Of a stretch of DNA of 64,000 bases, positions 46,702 to 57,118 are shown one piece after another (the first letter of the stretch is position 1; every line of letters starts with the position of its first letter). The stretch covers positions 4,795,001 to 4,859,000 of the forward strand of contig NC_087073.1 in NCBI RefSeq assembly GCF_026151205.1. The letters are read 5' to 3'. Made by a program: the position numbers and the translations under genes. The DNA comes from Bolinopsis microptera (Eukaryota; Ctenophora; Tentaculata; Lobata; Bolinopsidae). The notes beneath the pieces were generated by a model. That model had not been told where the DNA came from. It saw nothing but the letters and a program-made list of their open reading frames with translations, and made no database searches.

Positions 46702-48680
46702 ATGACGAAGTTAATGTCCCGATTATTGGTTCTTCTTTTTATGGAACAGTCTCTCTGTGGTAAGTTTTAATGGGAGTTTGGGATGCTGTGATGATTTAAC
46801 AAATAGTTCTATTAGTATTAGTATATGAAAGGAACTCCTGACCAGGACATGACTAACGAACCTTAAGTAGTGTATAAAAAGTGTTAAACATTGTACCCCT
46901 ATCCTTTGATAAATCAATAATAGAAGATTGGTAAATCATACTGATAGAAAATGTGCTATTTTACCATTCGTATCTATCTAATGGAAATTCAAACTGTAAA
47001 TTGAAGAAAACTTAAAACACAGATTACTCCTTTTAGATCTGAAGAACATCGCTCGTGAAGGTACTGCAGAGCAAATCGATAGCTACCAAGTTTGGTCTAC
47101 CAAGTTCTTAGCTTCAAGAGCAATTGATGGAATCTCAAATGGACTGTAAGCTGTTAATATTAGTACTTAAAAATCATCGAAATTTGTTTTGATGTCACCT
47201 ACTGACTTCTTTAGTATTATATGTCGTGTCCTAATTCCTATAACAGCGTATATATTTCATGTCATTTCATGATGCTTTTTTAGAGACGCGCCAGCTTGGG
47301 ACTTCAGTAGAACGGCCACAGCAGGAAAAGCTGCGTGGTGGCTTCTTACACTTCCAAGAATCATCGTTATTCGTGAAATTAAGGTAAAATATACAACCAA
47401 ATCCGTTTTATACTTAATTCATATCAAATCTACGTCATAGCCCTTCAAAAAATCGCACCGAATGAATTATGATCTAACAATAAAACAAAACGTTCAAATA
47501 AGGTATACAACAGAGTGAAACCGGAATATGCCCATAAAATCGAAGGAGTGACGGTTTGGGTTGGTGTCGGTATGACCGGAGGAGACTACGAGGAAGCGGT
47601 TAAAGTCGGCACTATTCAATACGTGGCAGGAACAAATATCTATATACTCGCCAATCTGGAAGAAGAAGGATCGAGCGTTCAGATTCAGGGAGGCAGCGAA
47701 GTTCTACAACTTGCAGAGGTTAAAGTCTATCGAGAAATAGGTGAGCTAGAAGCCTTAGTCCTTACAGTTTACTGGCAAACAATATATATTTCGACCTCGG
47801 ACCTACCTGTAGACTTACATTTATTTTTTAGTCGTTTGTAAAAAGCTACTTGCGTTGTCAAGAATCCCCACAATCTCAAACCGGTGCGGTGGAGATATAA
47901 AACACAAAGTGCTATACGGCTATAAGGCTCTATTCCCGACCTCCCGGGCATGTGATTGATTTTTAGACACTTCACTCATCCAAATTTCAGACGTTTGTCC
48001 TGTAGGATACTCCCTAGAAGTGGGGGATATTAAAGGCTGGGGCACAGCAGAACTGGGAAGTATGTTGGTGATCGGTTTGAGAGAGGAATGTGCTAACAGA
48101 TGTGACGCTCTGCCTCTCTGTCTCTCTTTTGAACATAGCAACACTGCAAAACTCTGTAATCTCAACAAAATAGCGATGCCTAGTAAATCCCAAAATTACG
48201 AAGACTACGCTTTTTGCAGAAAAACCACCGGTACACGTAGTAATATTTTAAAAGCTGTTGCTGACTTTTGAGAATAATCTTAGACCTAATCGGCGCAAGT
48301 TTGTCTCCAAAACTGTGAATGATAACAAATTGTTAACAGCAAAAATAGCAATAAAATTATCACATTTAAAGTACAGGTGATAAAATAATATAATTCGAAT
48401 GAAACATCTTTTTTCTTTAAATACAAAAAGTGCAAGGTTAACAGTGATTATGTTAAACTCTGTATTTTCAGAGTGTACTCCTGGGAATTATATGGATTCT
48501 GAAACAGAACAATGCAAAGAATGTCCGCCAGGAACTTTCAACGCAAAAATGGGACGAAAAGCTGAGTGTTCTGAATGCGAAGCAGGGAAATTCAGTGCTG
48601 CTGGTTCCTCATCTTGCTCTAAAATAGGTAGGGATAGCAAGAACTTAGTGAATGAAATTAGGTACAAATCAACTAACTGA
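46702..48680 (+). CDS. Secreted lectin mosaic: fucolectin-like, PAN/apple, GCC2-GCC3
   Basis: Six exons join to 317 codons: 46702-46759, 47037-47145, 47284-47383, 47503-47740, 47991-48230 and 48472-48680. Residues 1-19 (MSRLLVLLFMEQSLC core) form a signal peptide, so the protein is secreted. Residues ~20-168 (NIAREGTAEQ, ASRAIDG, AAWWLLTLPR, AEVKVYRE) resemble an FTP (fucolectin/tachylectin-4/pentraxin) carbohydrate-binding fold. Residues ~169-248 (DVCPVGYSL, CANRCDALPLCLSFEHS) resemble a PAN/apple domain. Residues ~249-300 (CTPGNYMDSETEQCKECPPG, CEAGKFSAAGSSSC) are ephrin-receptor-like GCC2/GCC3 repeats. Nearly all introns lie at domain borders in phase 1, as in shuffled modules. A GT donor-like GGTAGGG at 48628 leaves open that more exons follow. 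Reading through gives a stop at 48680 with AATAAA at 48777. The exon 4 acceptor (CAAATAAG) is weak. Confidence 0.72.
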
Positions 48681-48711
48681 CTGATTGACTTAAGTCCTAA
48701 CATTTGAGATA

Positions 48712-48759
48712 TGCAATAATTGTTCCTTCCCATGGGGCTGGGTTGGGACAATTATTGCA
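48712..48759. other. 3' hairpin after the lectin gene
   Basis: TGCAATAATTGTTCC and GGGACAATTATTGCA form a stem of about 13 bp with a loop near 18 bases, 30 bp past the stop codon of the lectin gene. It may be a 3' UTR structure or a tiny inverted-repeat insertion. Confidence 0.6.
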
Positions 48760-48776
48760 TTTTGCAAATTACATAC

Positions 48777-48782
48777 AATAAA
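48777..48782 (+). promoter_or_regulatory. Candidate poly(A) signal AATAAA of the lectin gene
   Basis: It lies 97 bases past the stop at 48680, a normal distance. It supports the reading in which the lectin gene ends here. Confidence 0.5.
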
Positions 48783-49265
48783 AGAGCTAAGATTTATATT
48801 ATCTTAATATCTTCTCTTATACTTATAATTCAAAGAATCGTCTTTGTATGTATGTATAGATTGTTTCACAACTCTCAATTCATCTGTCGTCAAGATATTT
48901 GCATATTTTAACATATTGTGAGATATTATGATTGATATAGATGAATACATTGATAATATGTTCATCTTATCTAAACACCCAAGCTTAACCAAACATCCAA
49001 GCTGTTTTAAGACTTAAGTCTTACAAATACGCAAAATATAGTGAAAAGTGAAAGCCCAAGAAGTCCTCTCACTTCTCAGTGCTGCATGATGACATCACAA
49101 CTTTATATAACCAAGTTTCTCACCTTCACCAAGATAGCCCACGAGAGGAGAGCATTGAGATGCTCTGCCTACCTCTGGGGTGTGGCAACCCTGGGGAAGG
49201 TTGCCGGTGAAATCAGAGTGAATGGTGCTGTGGAGGATGGTGTAAAAAGTGTCAAAATGAAGTTT
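48783..49265. other. Spacer between convergent lectin and MALSU1 genes
   Basis: No further lectin exon was found. The two genes converge here, and the 3' untranslated region of MALSU1 lies at its right side. Confidence 0.45.
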
Positions 49266-52200
49266 CTAACCTCTGCTGTCCCTGATAAGCTCGAAAGGTT
49301 TGCCAAGTCTGGTGAAGTCCTCATCAGGAAAGAGTCCCTCTAAAAGGTCTGACGTGTAGCGGTCCTCTTCCTGCTCTGCGTCTTCGTACTCAGCGTCCTG
49401 GGATATGAGCAACTTGTACTGGAGAAACGCTAATATGAACTTTACAACTTATTAAAGCTTACATTATGTTAGGGGAAAGTTTCGGGAAAAGTTGACCATC
49501 GGATTCCAGCTCAACAACAACGTTAAATTTAGATTAAGTAGGATTGATCATTGAGCACAGTGAAGAACAGTTTACCGTAGATCAGATAATACAAAATAAC
49601 TCAATAAAATCAACATCATCACTGATAATTTAAATACTATTGTCGCCTGCTTTTATGCAGCGTGGATAGTAAAGAAAGTAGGGGACATACGGTTATTAGC
49701 AAGATTCTGATTTTATATATTCCCAACGAGGACACCAGTGCATACTCTGAAGGCCATTTAGAAGACATATATTCACAGTCATACAATAGAAGCAAAAATA
49801 TTAACAGGATGACCAAATAGATAGTTGTTTTTACTATTATATCTTTTGAATCTGAAAATTCGCAGTGTCTTGGCGAAAAGGGCAGCGGCGGCGTCATGAC
49901 AGAAATTTTCACTATTTTTGCGACCTTGCTTAGCGCATTTGCAATTTGACTTCTGTCTCATCTACAGCTATCTCGCTGCTCATCCTTGACCCACTCCTGA
50001 TCTCAGAAACATGGAACTACAAACTTGACCTAGCACGCCTTACCGCAGTACTTGCCAGTATCACAAAACTGTGGTTCCAGCGTAACACCTCCACCTGGTA
50101 CCGGGGCATCCTCAACATGTACAAACAAGGGTTCAGAGCAGCATTTAGGATGACAGGAAGATAGGTTAGGAGCAACTCTCCGTAACCAGCCAGCCTCACG
50201 TATATAACACTACCCACTTTGTTATTAAACGATGGGATGTAGTAACTGAGGACTCGTATCGAGTACTCGACGAAGACTGGGATGTTGCAGACGAGGAAGA
50301 GGGCGCTGAAGATGGAGATCGTGTTGGAAACCTGGCGAAATCTAGACCTTTTTTTCTTGTCAATGTCCTTGCTCGACAAGAGGGAATGTCTCTTTCTTAA
50401 AAGAGTTAAAGTTCCAGCGAGGAAGCTGACAAGAACTATAACTGAGGGTACGAATATTTGGATTTGAACTGAGATTGAATCAAACACTTGAGCCCAAACT
50501 GGCATTTCTTCTGAGTAAATGTAGTTGCAACTTGATATGTCCGTTCGGTATCGAGGTAGGAGCCATCCCAAAACCAGAAAAATACCTTCACTTACCAGTA
50601 ACCAAGCAGCATATCCTGCAGTCACAATCACAACTCTGGATGTCCGGATATTCTTACTGATATGGGGCCAGACAATGGCTACACTTCTGGTAACACTCAA
50701 TATAACAACCAGAAACATAGACATACGTAGGGAGAAGTTAGCAATGACAGTCCATGACCCGCAGGTTAATAAACTTGAGAACAACACAGCATCTCGTCCG
50801 TGGAACAGGGACACTAACACGGGGATCGTTGTGGCACAAGTCACAGCATCCAGGGAGACAATGGTGATGTAGAGTTTGTCGGGCAGTGATTTGCGTCGGT
50901 TGGGCCAGAAGTAGAGAAAAGCTAGAATATTCCCTATAGTTCCCAGAGTGAAGAGGATTATGAAAATGCTTCCTAAAACCCGATCATTTCTGGGGTTTGG
51001 TTCAAAATGAGTGTCGTTTGTCATCTCTTATCGCCTCCCTAACACAAAGGTACGAAAGCCGCAAATCAGCAGCAGGGAAACTCAACATGGCACACACAGA
51101 ACATAGGACCCTAAATCAAGCCTCATTTGCGTAATCGTGCTTTCTTGAACCAGAACATGTAATTTATTACACTCTAGAAGTATAGCCCGTTTAGATAATT
51201 TCTTAATTCCTCTGAAGGTCAGGAGCATTTAGAGGTACTCCTAGTAGCTGCTGGCATGGAGGACAAGTTTTTAGGACACTTGAACAAATTGGTAACTGTA
51301 CTTTTTTCTTGTATGTAAAAAACGTAAATCTATTAAATTGTAAACCTCAGACTAACCTGTCCCAGCCAGAAAGACTCCAAGTTAAACTTAGCGCGCTGAA
51401 CGGGTAGAAAGAAGTGGAGCATGGTGTGGCCCACATCATATGCTTTCCACGTGTGTCCGGTGTTATCTTTCTCATTGTGCTGGTTCATGGCCATGTCGTA
51501 GTCGTCACGACACTGTTAGGGTTATTTTTGAAAAAATAAATAAATATTGCTGTCTCTTGACACCACTTTAGGGTTAGACGGGTTGCTGCTAGTTAGTATC
51601 AAGTAGATTCAGTTTTCAGAGCGAATTCGGGTGATAATTTAACCCTACATATTTCCCAATAATATAAGTGAGTACTGAGTAACCATAGTAACAAACCATC
51701 TTGAAGAAGGATCTTGATGCATCCTTCAGGTGCTTCGTATTGTGTACTGATGTTATGATCACGTGCTCCACATACATTCCCTTCCTTGCCTGAAACATGT
51801 TATTTAGGGGCTGGGCTGGGTGTTATTGTTATTATTATATAATCTACTTAAAACACGGTGTAAATATTTAACGATTATTTATTTTAAGTGGACTGAAATG
51901 TCGAAGCGAGGATATACTGGTGAGATGTACAGGGTGTTTCAAATGTAATACCTGGATGACTTCAGTATCGAAGCACTTGTAATCCCTGACGAACTGTACC
52001 ACGTGGTCAAGAGGAATGCCGCTGTCCAGGTCCCGTAAACCTAGCGCTTTCTCCTCCATCACCTGCCTGTCACCCTCTACTGTGTTGTAGTAGATATTGT
52101 AATCCACCTCACTTCCTAGAGACTCCACGACCCCTTCCTGCGAAAGTAGAGCCACGTTATAATTTTACAGAACTTTCAGGCTTCTCAGTCGTGAACATTG

Positions 52201-53505
52201 GACTATTGGAGGTTTAATGGGTATCGGCCTGCACGAATATTTAGTGACAGTTTCATTTTATTCCGTTGATCGCCTAATACGCCGAAGATTTTATAATCTT
52301 GAAGTTCATTTACTATTTAATTATTTAACGTATAATTTTCAAACTAGAGAACTGCAATTCCCAAATTCTTAAATCGTCAAAGTTTCAAAAAAATTGGTTA
52401 ACTTTCAGGCTTAAATGCTTGGTCTTCGTAAAAACCAGACATCTCGAATATTTGCAAAATATAAATTCAACATAACCAGAGTATTAAATTAGGAATAAGC
52501 GAACCGTTTCTAGCATGGGAATTTATCCTGGAAGATGTTTGTCACTTTATAATATTAATATGTAGATGGACGATTAAAGGGTAGCCAGCAAAAGATCGAG
52601 GTTCGACCGGGTTTTGAACCCGGGACCTTCTGCGTGTTAAGCAGATGTGATAACCACTACACCACCAAACCGACCGACATCTATAAAAATATTTCCCCTG
52701 TCGAGAAATCACATGCAAATTCGCAATCTTTGCATTTTTTGTACACATTTAATCACAAGTACCATCTTATACAATGGAAGAGACTCACAATATAATACGA
52801 CTCGTAATACAGTATGTAACATAAATCGTGATGTCAAGTTGTATAACAATGATTTAAATTTGAGAAGAAAGATTATACCCATTTCTGCTCAAATCAGGTC
52901 TTACAATTACTAATCCTCCTCCTCTCCCGTTCAGTATACAAAATAAGCTGAAATCTTTTAAGGTAAACTAGCAGAGTTACAAATCTCTAGAATCTTATCT
53001 ACCACTGACTGACCTGTTCGGGTACCACAGGTTCGGGAGGAGCAACATCCGAGAAGAGGGACTCCAGATCTCCCATGATGTTAACTGGGACTCCGTCAGA
53101 ATGTTCCTCCACAGAGCTGACCGCTGATTCACTATGTATCTGAGCTTCAGATTCAGAGTGACTGAGGTCAGACTCGCTCAGATCTAGTTCTACTAGAGCA
53201 GACAGTTCTAGTGGTTGAGATTGTTCCTCCTCCTCAACTGTACCCTCATCACGTGACCTCATATCTTGCTCCTCCATTGGAACCTTATCAAAGTCCAGTT
53301 TCCCTTTCCCGCTCCCTAACAGTTCATCCCTCTTCATCTGTTGTTGCAGCTCCTCAGCGAACCTTTTCCTTTGTGGCCCTGACACTTTGAACACAGCAGG
53401 GGTGGTGTGAAGTAGCCTGGAAGTGAGGGAGGTACTGGAGGTGTGGTGCACACATCTCTCCACCAATCTAGCTCGTAGTCGGAGGAGAAGGGTTATGCGG
53501 GACAT
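49266..53505 (-). CDS. MALSU1: Mitochondrial ribosomal large-subunit assembly factor (RsfS/Iojap)
   Basis: Five exons join to 359 codons, all in phase 0: 53014-53505, 51952-52137, 51697-51789, 51357-51512 and 49266-49418. The N-terminus (MSRITLLLRLRARLVERC, then Arg/Ser/Thr-rich LLHTTP) is a mitochondrial import signal. Residues ~60-165 are acidic and low complexity. The conserved RsfS fold lies at ~205-315: IPLDHVVQFVRD, YVEHVIITSVHNTKHLKDAS, WKAYDVGHTMLHFFLP, ESFWLG. By family it binds the uL14 site of the mitochondrial large subunit and blocks premature subunit joining. It is longer than human MALSU1 (about 234 residues) because of the acidic insert and a Glu/Asp-rich tail. Intron 1 holds a tRNA-Val gene, the last intron a whole GPCR gene. 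Confidence 0.88.
50017..51024 (-). CDS. Class A (rhodopsin-like) GPCR, intronless, nested gene
   Basis: A single open frame of 335 codons gives a seven-helix receptor: TM1 ~17-40 with GN (N32), TM2 ~50-74 with the conserved Asp (D59), Cys88 at the TM3 start, TM4 with W141, Cys166 in the second outer loop (disulfide partner), TM5 with P193, TM6 ~235-258 with CNIP, and TM7 ending NPCLY (~298-302). An N-glycosylation site (NDT) lies at residue 3. The DRY box at the end of TM3 is TRS (T112-R113-S114), keeping only the Arg. The ligand is unknown. The gene lies within the last intron of the MALSU1 gene and on the same strand; being intronless, it probably arrived by retroposition or belongs to an intronless receptor family. 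Confidence 0.92.
   Translation of the reverse strand: MTNDTHFEPNPRNDRVLGSIFIILFTLGTIGNILAFLYFWPNRRKSLPDKLYITIVSLDAVTCATTIPVLVSLFHGRDAVLFSSLLTCGSWTVIANFSLRMSMFLVVILSVTRSVAIVWPHISKNIRTSRVVIVTAGYAAWLLVSEGIFLVLGWLLPRYRTDISSCNYIYSEEMPVWAQVFDSISVQIQIFVPSVIVLVSFLAGTLTLLRKRHSLLSSKDIDKKKRSRFRQVSNTISIFSALFLVCNIPVFVEYSIRVLSYYIPSFNNKVGSVIYVRLAGYGELLLTYLPVILNAALNPCLYMLRMPRYQVEVLRWNHSFVILASTAVRRARSSL
52599..52671 (-). tRNA. tRNA-Val (AAC)
   Basis: 73 nt on the minus strand with a full cloverleaf: acceptor stem 5' GGTTTGG with 3' TCGAACC (two G-U pairs), D-arm A-box TGGTGTAGTGG, anticodon arm TCTGC-TTAACAC-GCAGA (anticodon AAC), T-arm CCGGG-TTCAAAA-CCCGG, discriminator T. It differs from the other three copies by one base in the acceptor stem. 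It lies in intron 1 of MALSU1, on the same strand. Confidence 0.93.
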
Positions 53506-54264
53506 TTTCCTGGCTGTAATGGGAAGTGAAGGGTTAGGTAGAAACAGTGGAGTTGGTTACGGGTGCCAACTGTCAAGTAAAAACAATTCACGTGTTTGAA
53601 GAGTAGAACCAGCTAACTAATTGGTATAGATGATTACAAATTTGGATGGGTGTACAGTAAAATGAAACTCGGTAACTAATTTTATCAAACTTTCATGTAT
53701 ACACTATACATCTTTGTACAATAGGATCTGTGGTCAAATATGATAATTATTTAATGTTATTATAAAATATGATAATACATTTATTTGTTTGCTTAAATCA
53801 TAAAATGTGTTAACAATATACATATATTATAATATGGTGAATATAAACTGCAATATAATACAATAGTCTGAAATATGCTGAAATATAAACTTCCTAAGTA
53901 TCATCTGACACTTAATTCTGATTTTATACTATTTTTCATTTTTTAAAGGTTTAATGATTACGGACAGTAGGCTGGAATGTACAATAAATTTGAATTGATC
54001 AAAGCTAACATCAAAACTTTCGTTACAGAGATGAATTTGGTCACGAGCTACTACTGCACTGCAGAATTTAAATTTTAAATTTTAAAGATCCCCTCACAGA
54101 CATGTGACACAACCAACATTACACTTTACACACAGTTATTTTTAACTATTAGAGAGAACAAAACTGAAACTAATATCTGAATTAAAAATATGAAGGTTAT
54201 CTGGAACTATCTAATATCTGATGCCTTATTCCTCACTAAAGCCTGCTTCACTGTTCCTTGTCAT
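53506..54264. other. Spacer between MALSU1 and CFAP410
   Basis: AT-rich, no gene or repeat family recognised. It contains the 5' region of MALSU1 and the 3' end of CFAP410, both on the minus strand. Confidence 0.5.
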
Positions 54265-56372
54265 TTAACTGGCGGAAACTGAATCTGGTTCCGATCGTTC
54301 TGCGTTCCGAATCTTCCTGTCAATGACACCCCGTACCACGTACAAGCCCTCCACATCTAGACTCGGTAGAAGAGCCGTTATAGCGTTAATAATGGGGGTC
54401 TCCACCGATTTTCTTATAATGGACTCAGCTGAAATAAAGGATGTTTAATTAACAAAATTTCGAGGTTCGACCGGGTTTTGAACCCGGGACCTTCTGCGTG
54501 TTAAGCAGATGTGATAACCACTACACCACCGAACCGACATCGAAACTTTGTTTAGTTTCTCCAAAAATCGCCGGAACTGACAAAACATTCAGTATATATT
54601 CATAAATGATATGAATGAGTACATTTACATTAGAAATTAATACTGAATGTTTTGACAATCCCGGCAGATTTGTCAGAAAATAAACGAGCATTGGATGTCG
54701 GTTCGGTGGTGTAGTGGTTATCACATCTGCTTAACACGCAGAAGGTCCCGGGTTCAAAACCCGGTCGAACCTCGTAATTTTGTATAAATAATCCAAACGC
54801 GTTTGGTTGTTTGATTAGTTTTTTTTGTGGAGTAGAAGATCTAAAATTAACATCAATGCTGCAACTTAATTGCAAAAGGTCACAGCAAGACAAACAAAAT
54901 TTCGAGGTTCGACCGGGTTTTGAACCCGGGACCTTCTGCGTGTTAAGCAGATGTGATAACCACTACACCACCGAACCGACATACAAATAACAATTTGCTC
55001 ATTCCAAAATTTCATGCAAATTTATTGACTGTATTTTTGTGAACCTAAGTAGACTTCAAGATTATTTGGTAATCCAATTCCAATTGATAACATAGCATCC
55101 AGCTGAAAATCAAACGGCAAATTTCCGGCACGATCTTACCATCACTAAAAGAGGAATCCACGGAGGCAGCAGATTTCGGTCTTTGCGATTTCTGAAGAGA
55201 ATGTATCATTAAGTAATTGACATGCATCTATCTGAAAGTAACAACGGATTGTAAACTATCCATACTTGATACAGGTTCATGTTAAGAAAATTAAAATTTC
55301 AAAAGTCGAATGTGACAGTCAACCGAAGCCAACGGTGCAGAGCGCCTCAGAAGCGCGGGGACAATCTGGTCGCAAATTTAATGATAAAAACGTATGTGGC
55401 AAGAAAAATGCTGTTCGGCGTCCGCGCGGGCAGTATGGCGGTTGACCTAACGCGTGGGAAAATCTCGACAAAGCTCTCTTATCTTTATCATATCATAGTG
55501 AATACTGGTAGAAATAAATTAGTATGAAAGCACTTGATACGACTTATGACCCTCACCTTCTTTCTCCTCTGCTCCAGGGAAGCTTGACTGTTGAGATTAG
55601 GGGAAATCGCTAGAATTTAAGGTTTTCATTAGAACGTTGAACAAGATCGACAATGGAGTTGGTTGTTGTTCTAAATCAGTGACTAAATTAGCTCCAATAT
55701 CGTTGCAATCATTAAACCGACCACGTTGGCAGAACGATATCAAAGAAAAATGGGTTACAATCTTACAATCAAGAAAGCAACAAACTGGCACTTACCAACA
55801 TTATCTAGCTTAACAATGCCTGGCAACAAATCCAGTACCAACTGACGATAATTGTCAGTACAGAGCGGGTTTTCTGTTAACCACAATATCCGTAAGTTAG
55901 GAAGTTGTTGCAAGCACTTTAACTCGTCGAGAGATTGTAAGTCATTCTTTCGGATGTACAGTTCGGTGAGTTTAGGGCAGAACGAGAGGAATTTGAGGGT
56001 ACTAATCTTGTTCACACTGAAGGGGAATAAGATTCAGTTAAATACATTTCATGACCTAACTTCATGAGTGGTATTGTAAGTGTTGGGATTATCAACACAA
56101 TAAATGGGGCATAATGAACAGTCAGAGACATTTCTAGAAGGACTCAGCATGAACAAACCAAGTAGTTAAACAGCGATTAAAATAAAATCAAATGGGATGA
56201 GTTTTCAGTAAGGATATAAGGATCACCTGAAAGTAGCAACTTCTAAGTTAGTCATATACTGGACAATGGAGATATCACTCAGTCCCATTCCCCAGCAATT
56301 AATGTGTTTTATAGTGTCCAGAGAAGTTGCTCTACATCGGGACAGTACAAGTTCTTCTGTTAAAACACACAT
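54265..56372 (-). CDS. CFAP410: CFAP410 (C21orf2) leucine-rich-repeat ciliary protein
   Basis: Five exons join to 202 codons: 56227-56372, 55796-56016, 55557-55582, 55140-55191 and 54265-54428. The N-terminus (LVLSRCRATSLDTIKHINCW, then GLSDISIVQYMTNLEV) and the repeats (LTELYIRKNDLQSLDELKCL, LPNLRILWLTENPLC) match the LRR fold and cap of CFAP410. The last exon (INAITALLPSLDVEGLYVV) matches its C-terminal helical oligomerisation segment. CFAP410 acts at the ciliary base and in the NEK1 pathway in vertebrates. The 26-bp third exon is the weakest join; another acceptor 5 bp upstream is possible but breaks the phase of exon 4. Shorter than human (about 256) in the linker. Three tRNA-Val genes lie in the last intron. 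Confidence 0.85.
54463..54535 (-). tRNA. tRNA-Val (AAC)
   Basis: 73 nt with acceptor GGTTCGG/TCGAACC, A-box TGGTGTAGTGG, anticodon loop TTAACAC, T-arm CCGGG-TTCAAAA-CCCGG. It lies in the last intron of CFAP410, same strand. It is the left half of an inverted pair with 54700-54772. Confidence 0.95.
54536..54699. repeat. Inverted-repeat flanks between head-to-head tRNA genes
   Basis: ACAAAACATTCAGTA near 54580-54594 and TACTGAATGTTTTG near 54641-54654 are reverse complements. Weaker homology runs outward on both sides (GACATC..GTTTA..TTTCT..AAAT..GCCGG) up to the tRNA 5' ends. The two tRNA genes and these flanks form one inverted duplication. Confidence 0.85.
54700..54772 (+). tRNA. tRNA-Val (AAC)
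   Basis: Identical in sequence to the copy at 54463-54535 but on the plus strand, antisense to CFAP410. The full cloverleaf has anticodon AAC. The two copies face away from a shared centre. Confidence 0.95.
54905..54977 (-). tRNA. tRNA-Val (AAC)
   Basis: Third copy in the last CFAP410 intron, same 73-nt sequence, minus strand. Its flank shares ACAAAATTTCGAGG with the copy at 54463, so the flank was duplicated with the gene. Confidence 0.95.
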
Positions 56373-57014
56373 CTCTAGATATTATAATTAGTAGAGTTGT
56401 TAGTTTGTGATATAAGAGTTAGGGTTGAAGCAATGGGAAATACTTGAGTGATAAGAGCTTTGCTCAGATTAATGAAGTCACTGTAATCTTAATCGAAATC
56501 ATCATGGAAATACTTGAGAGGAAAATTTTTCGCTTGTCATGATCGTGGTGCCACATTTTACTTCGATTGACATCATCTTCATAATAGAACAATTGGGGAC
56601 CTACATCTCATTAAAACTGATCAGACTGAGCACAAAATTTTCAAAGAATTTAGTATAATACATATTTAAAGAATAATCACACTATAAAAAATTAAGAAAT
56701 CACACTATAAAAAATAAGAAATCACAAAAAATAGAAGCTAATACAATATCAAAAATAACTTTAAAAAGAGTGAACAAGTTTAAAAACGACTTAATTTTAA
56801 CGGACATTAATTGGACGCTGGAGGCCCTATCATTCATTTTAATGTCCGTCCAAATAATGTCCGTTCAAAATAATGTCCGTTCAAATAACGTCCGAAAAGG
56901 TAGTTTATATTGCCTTATACATCAACAGAGGTAATAAAAGATTTCTCTTGTCATCTATCATCGACGTGTCTCTTTTTTACTCAAGTCAAATTGATATGAC
57001 ATGTTCTTAAAAAT
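56373..57014. other. Spacer between BTB copy 1 and CFAP410
   Basis: At 56796-56895 several copies of TAATGTCCGTTCA and an inverted TAACGGACATTAA form a small palindromic repeat. The rest is AT-rich with an internal ATCACACTATAAAAAATAAG duplication near 56680-56720. No gene is seen. Confidence 0.5.
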
Positions 57015-57118
57015 TTAAGAATACAAAATAATTTTTAGCCTGGAATTTTGTGTTATTATTTTGTCCTCGTGACCACGTATTATCCAAGAATCGTCATCGC
57101 CAGACAAATTCGGACGCT

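Noticed and set aside
49041-49343. Plus-strand frame of 100 codons over the last MALSU1 exon
   Set aside because: The minus strand carries a conserved, splice-bounded exon here; the plus frame is its shadow plus repeat-like DNA without recognised motifs.
54521-54893. Frame containing RPGFEPGTFCVLSRCDNHYTT
   Set aside because: It is the translation of a tRNA-Val gene, a common false protein.
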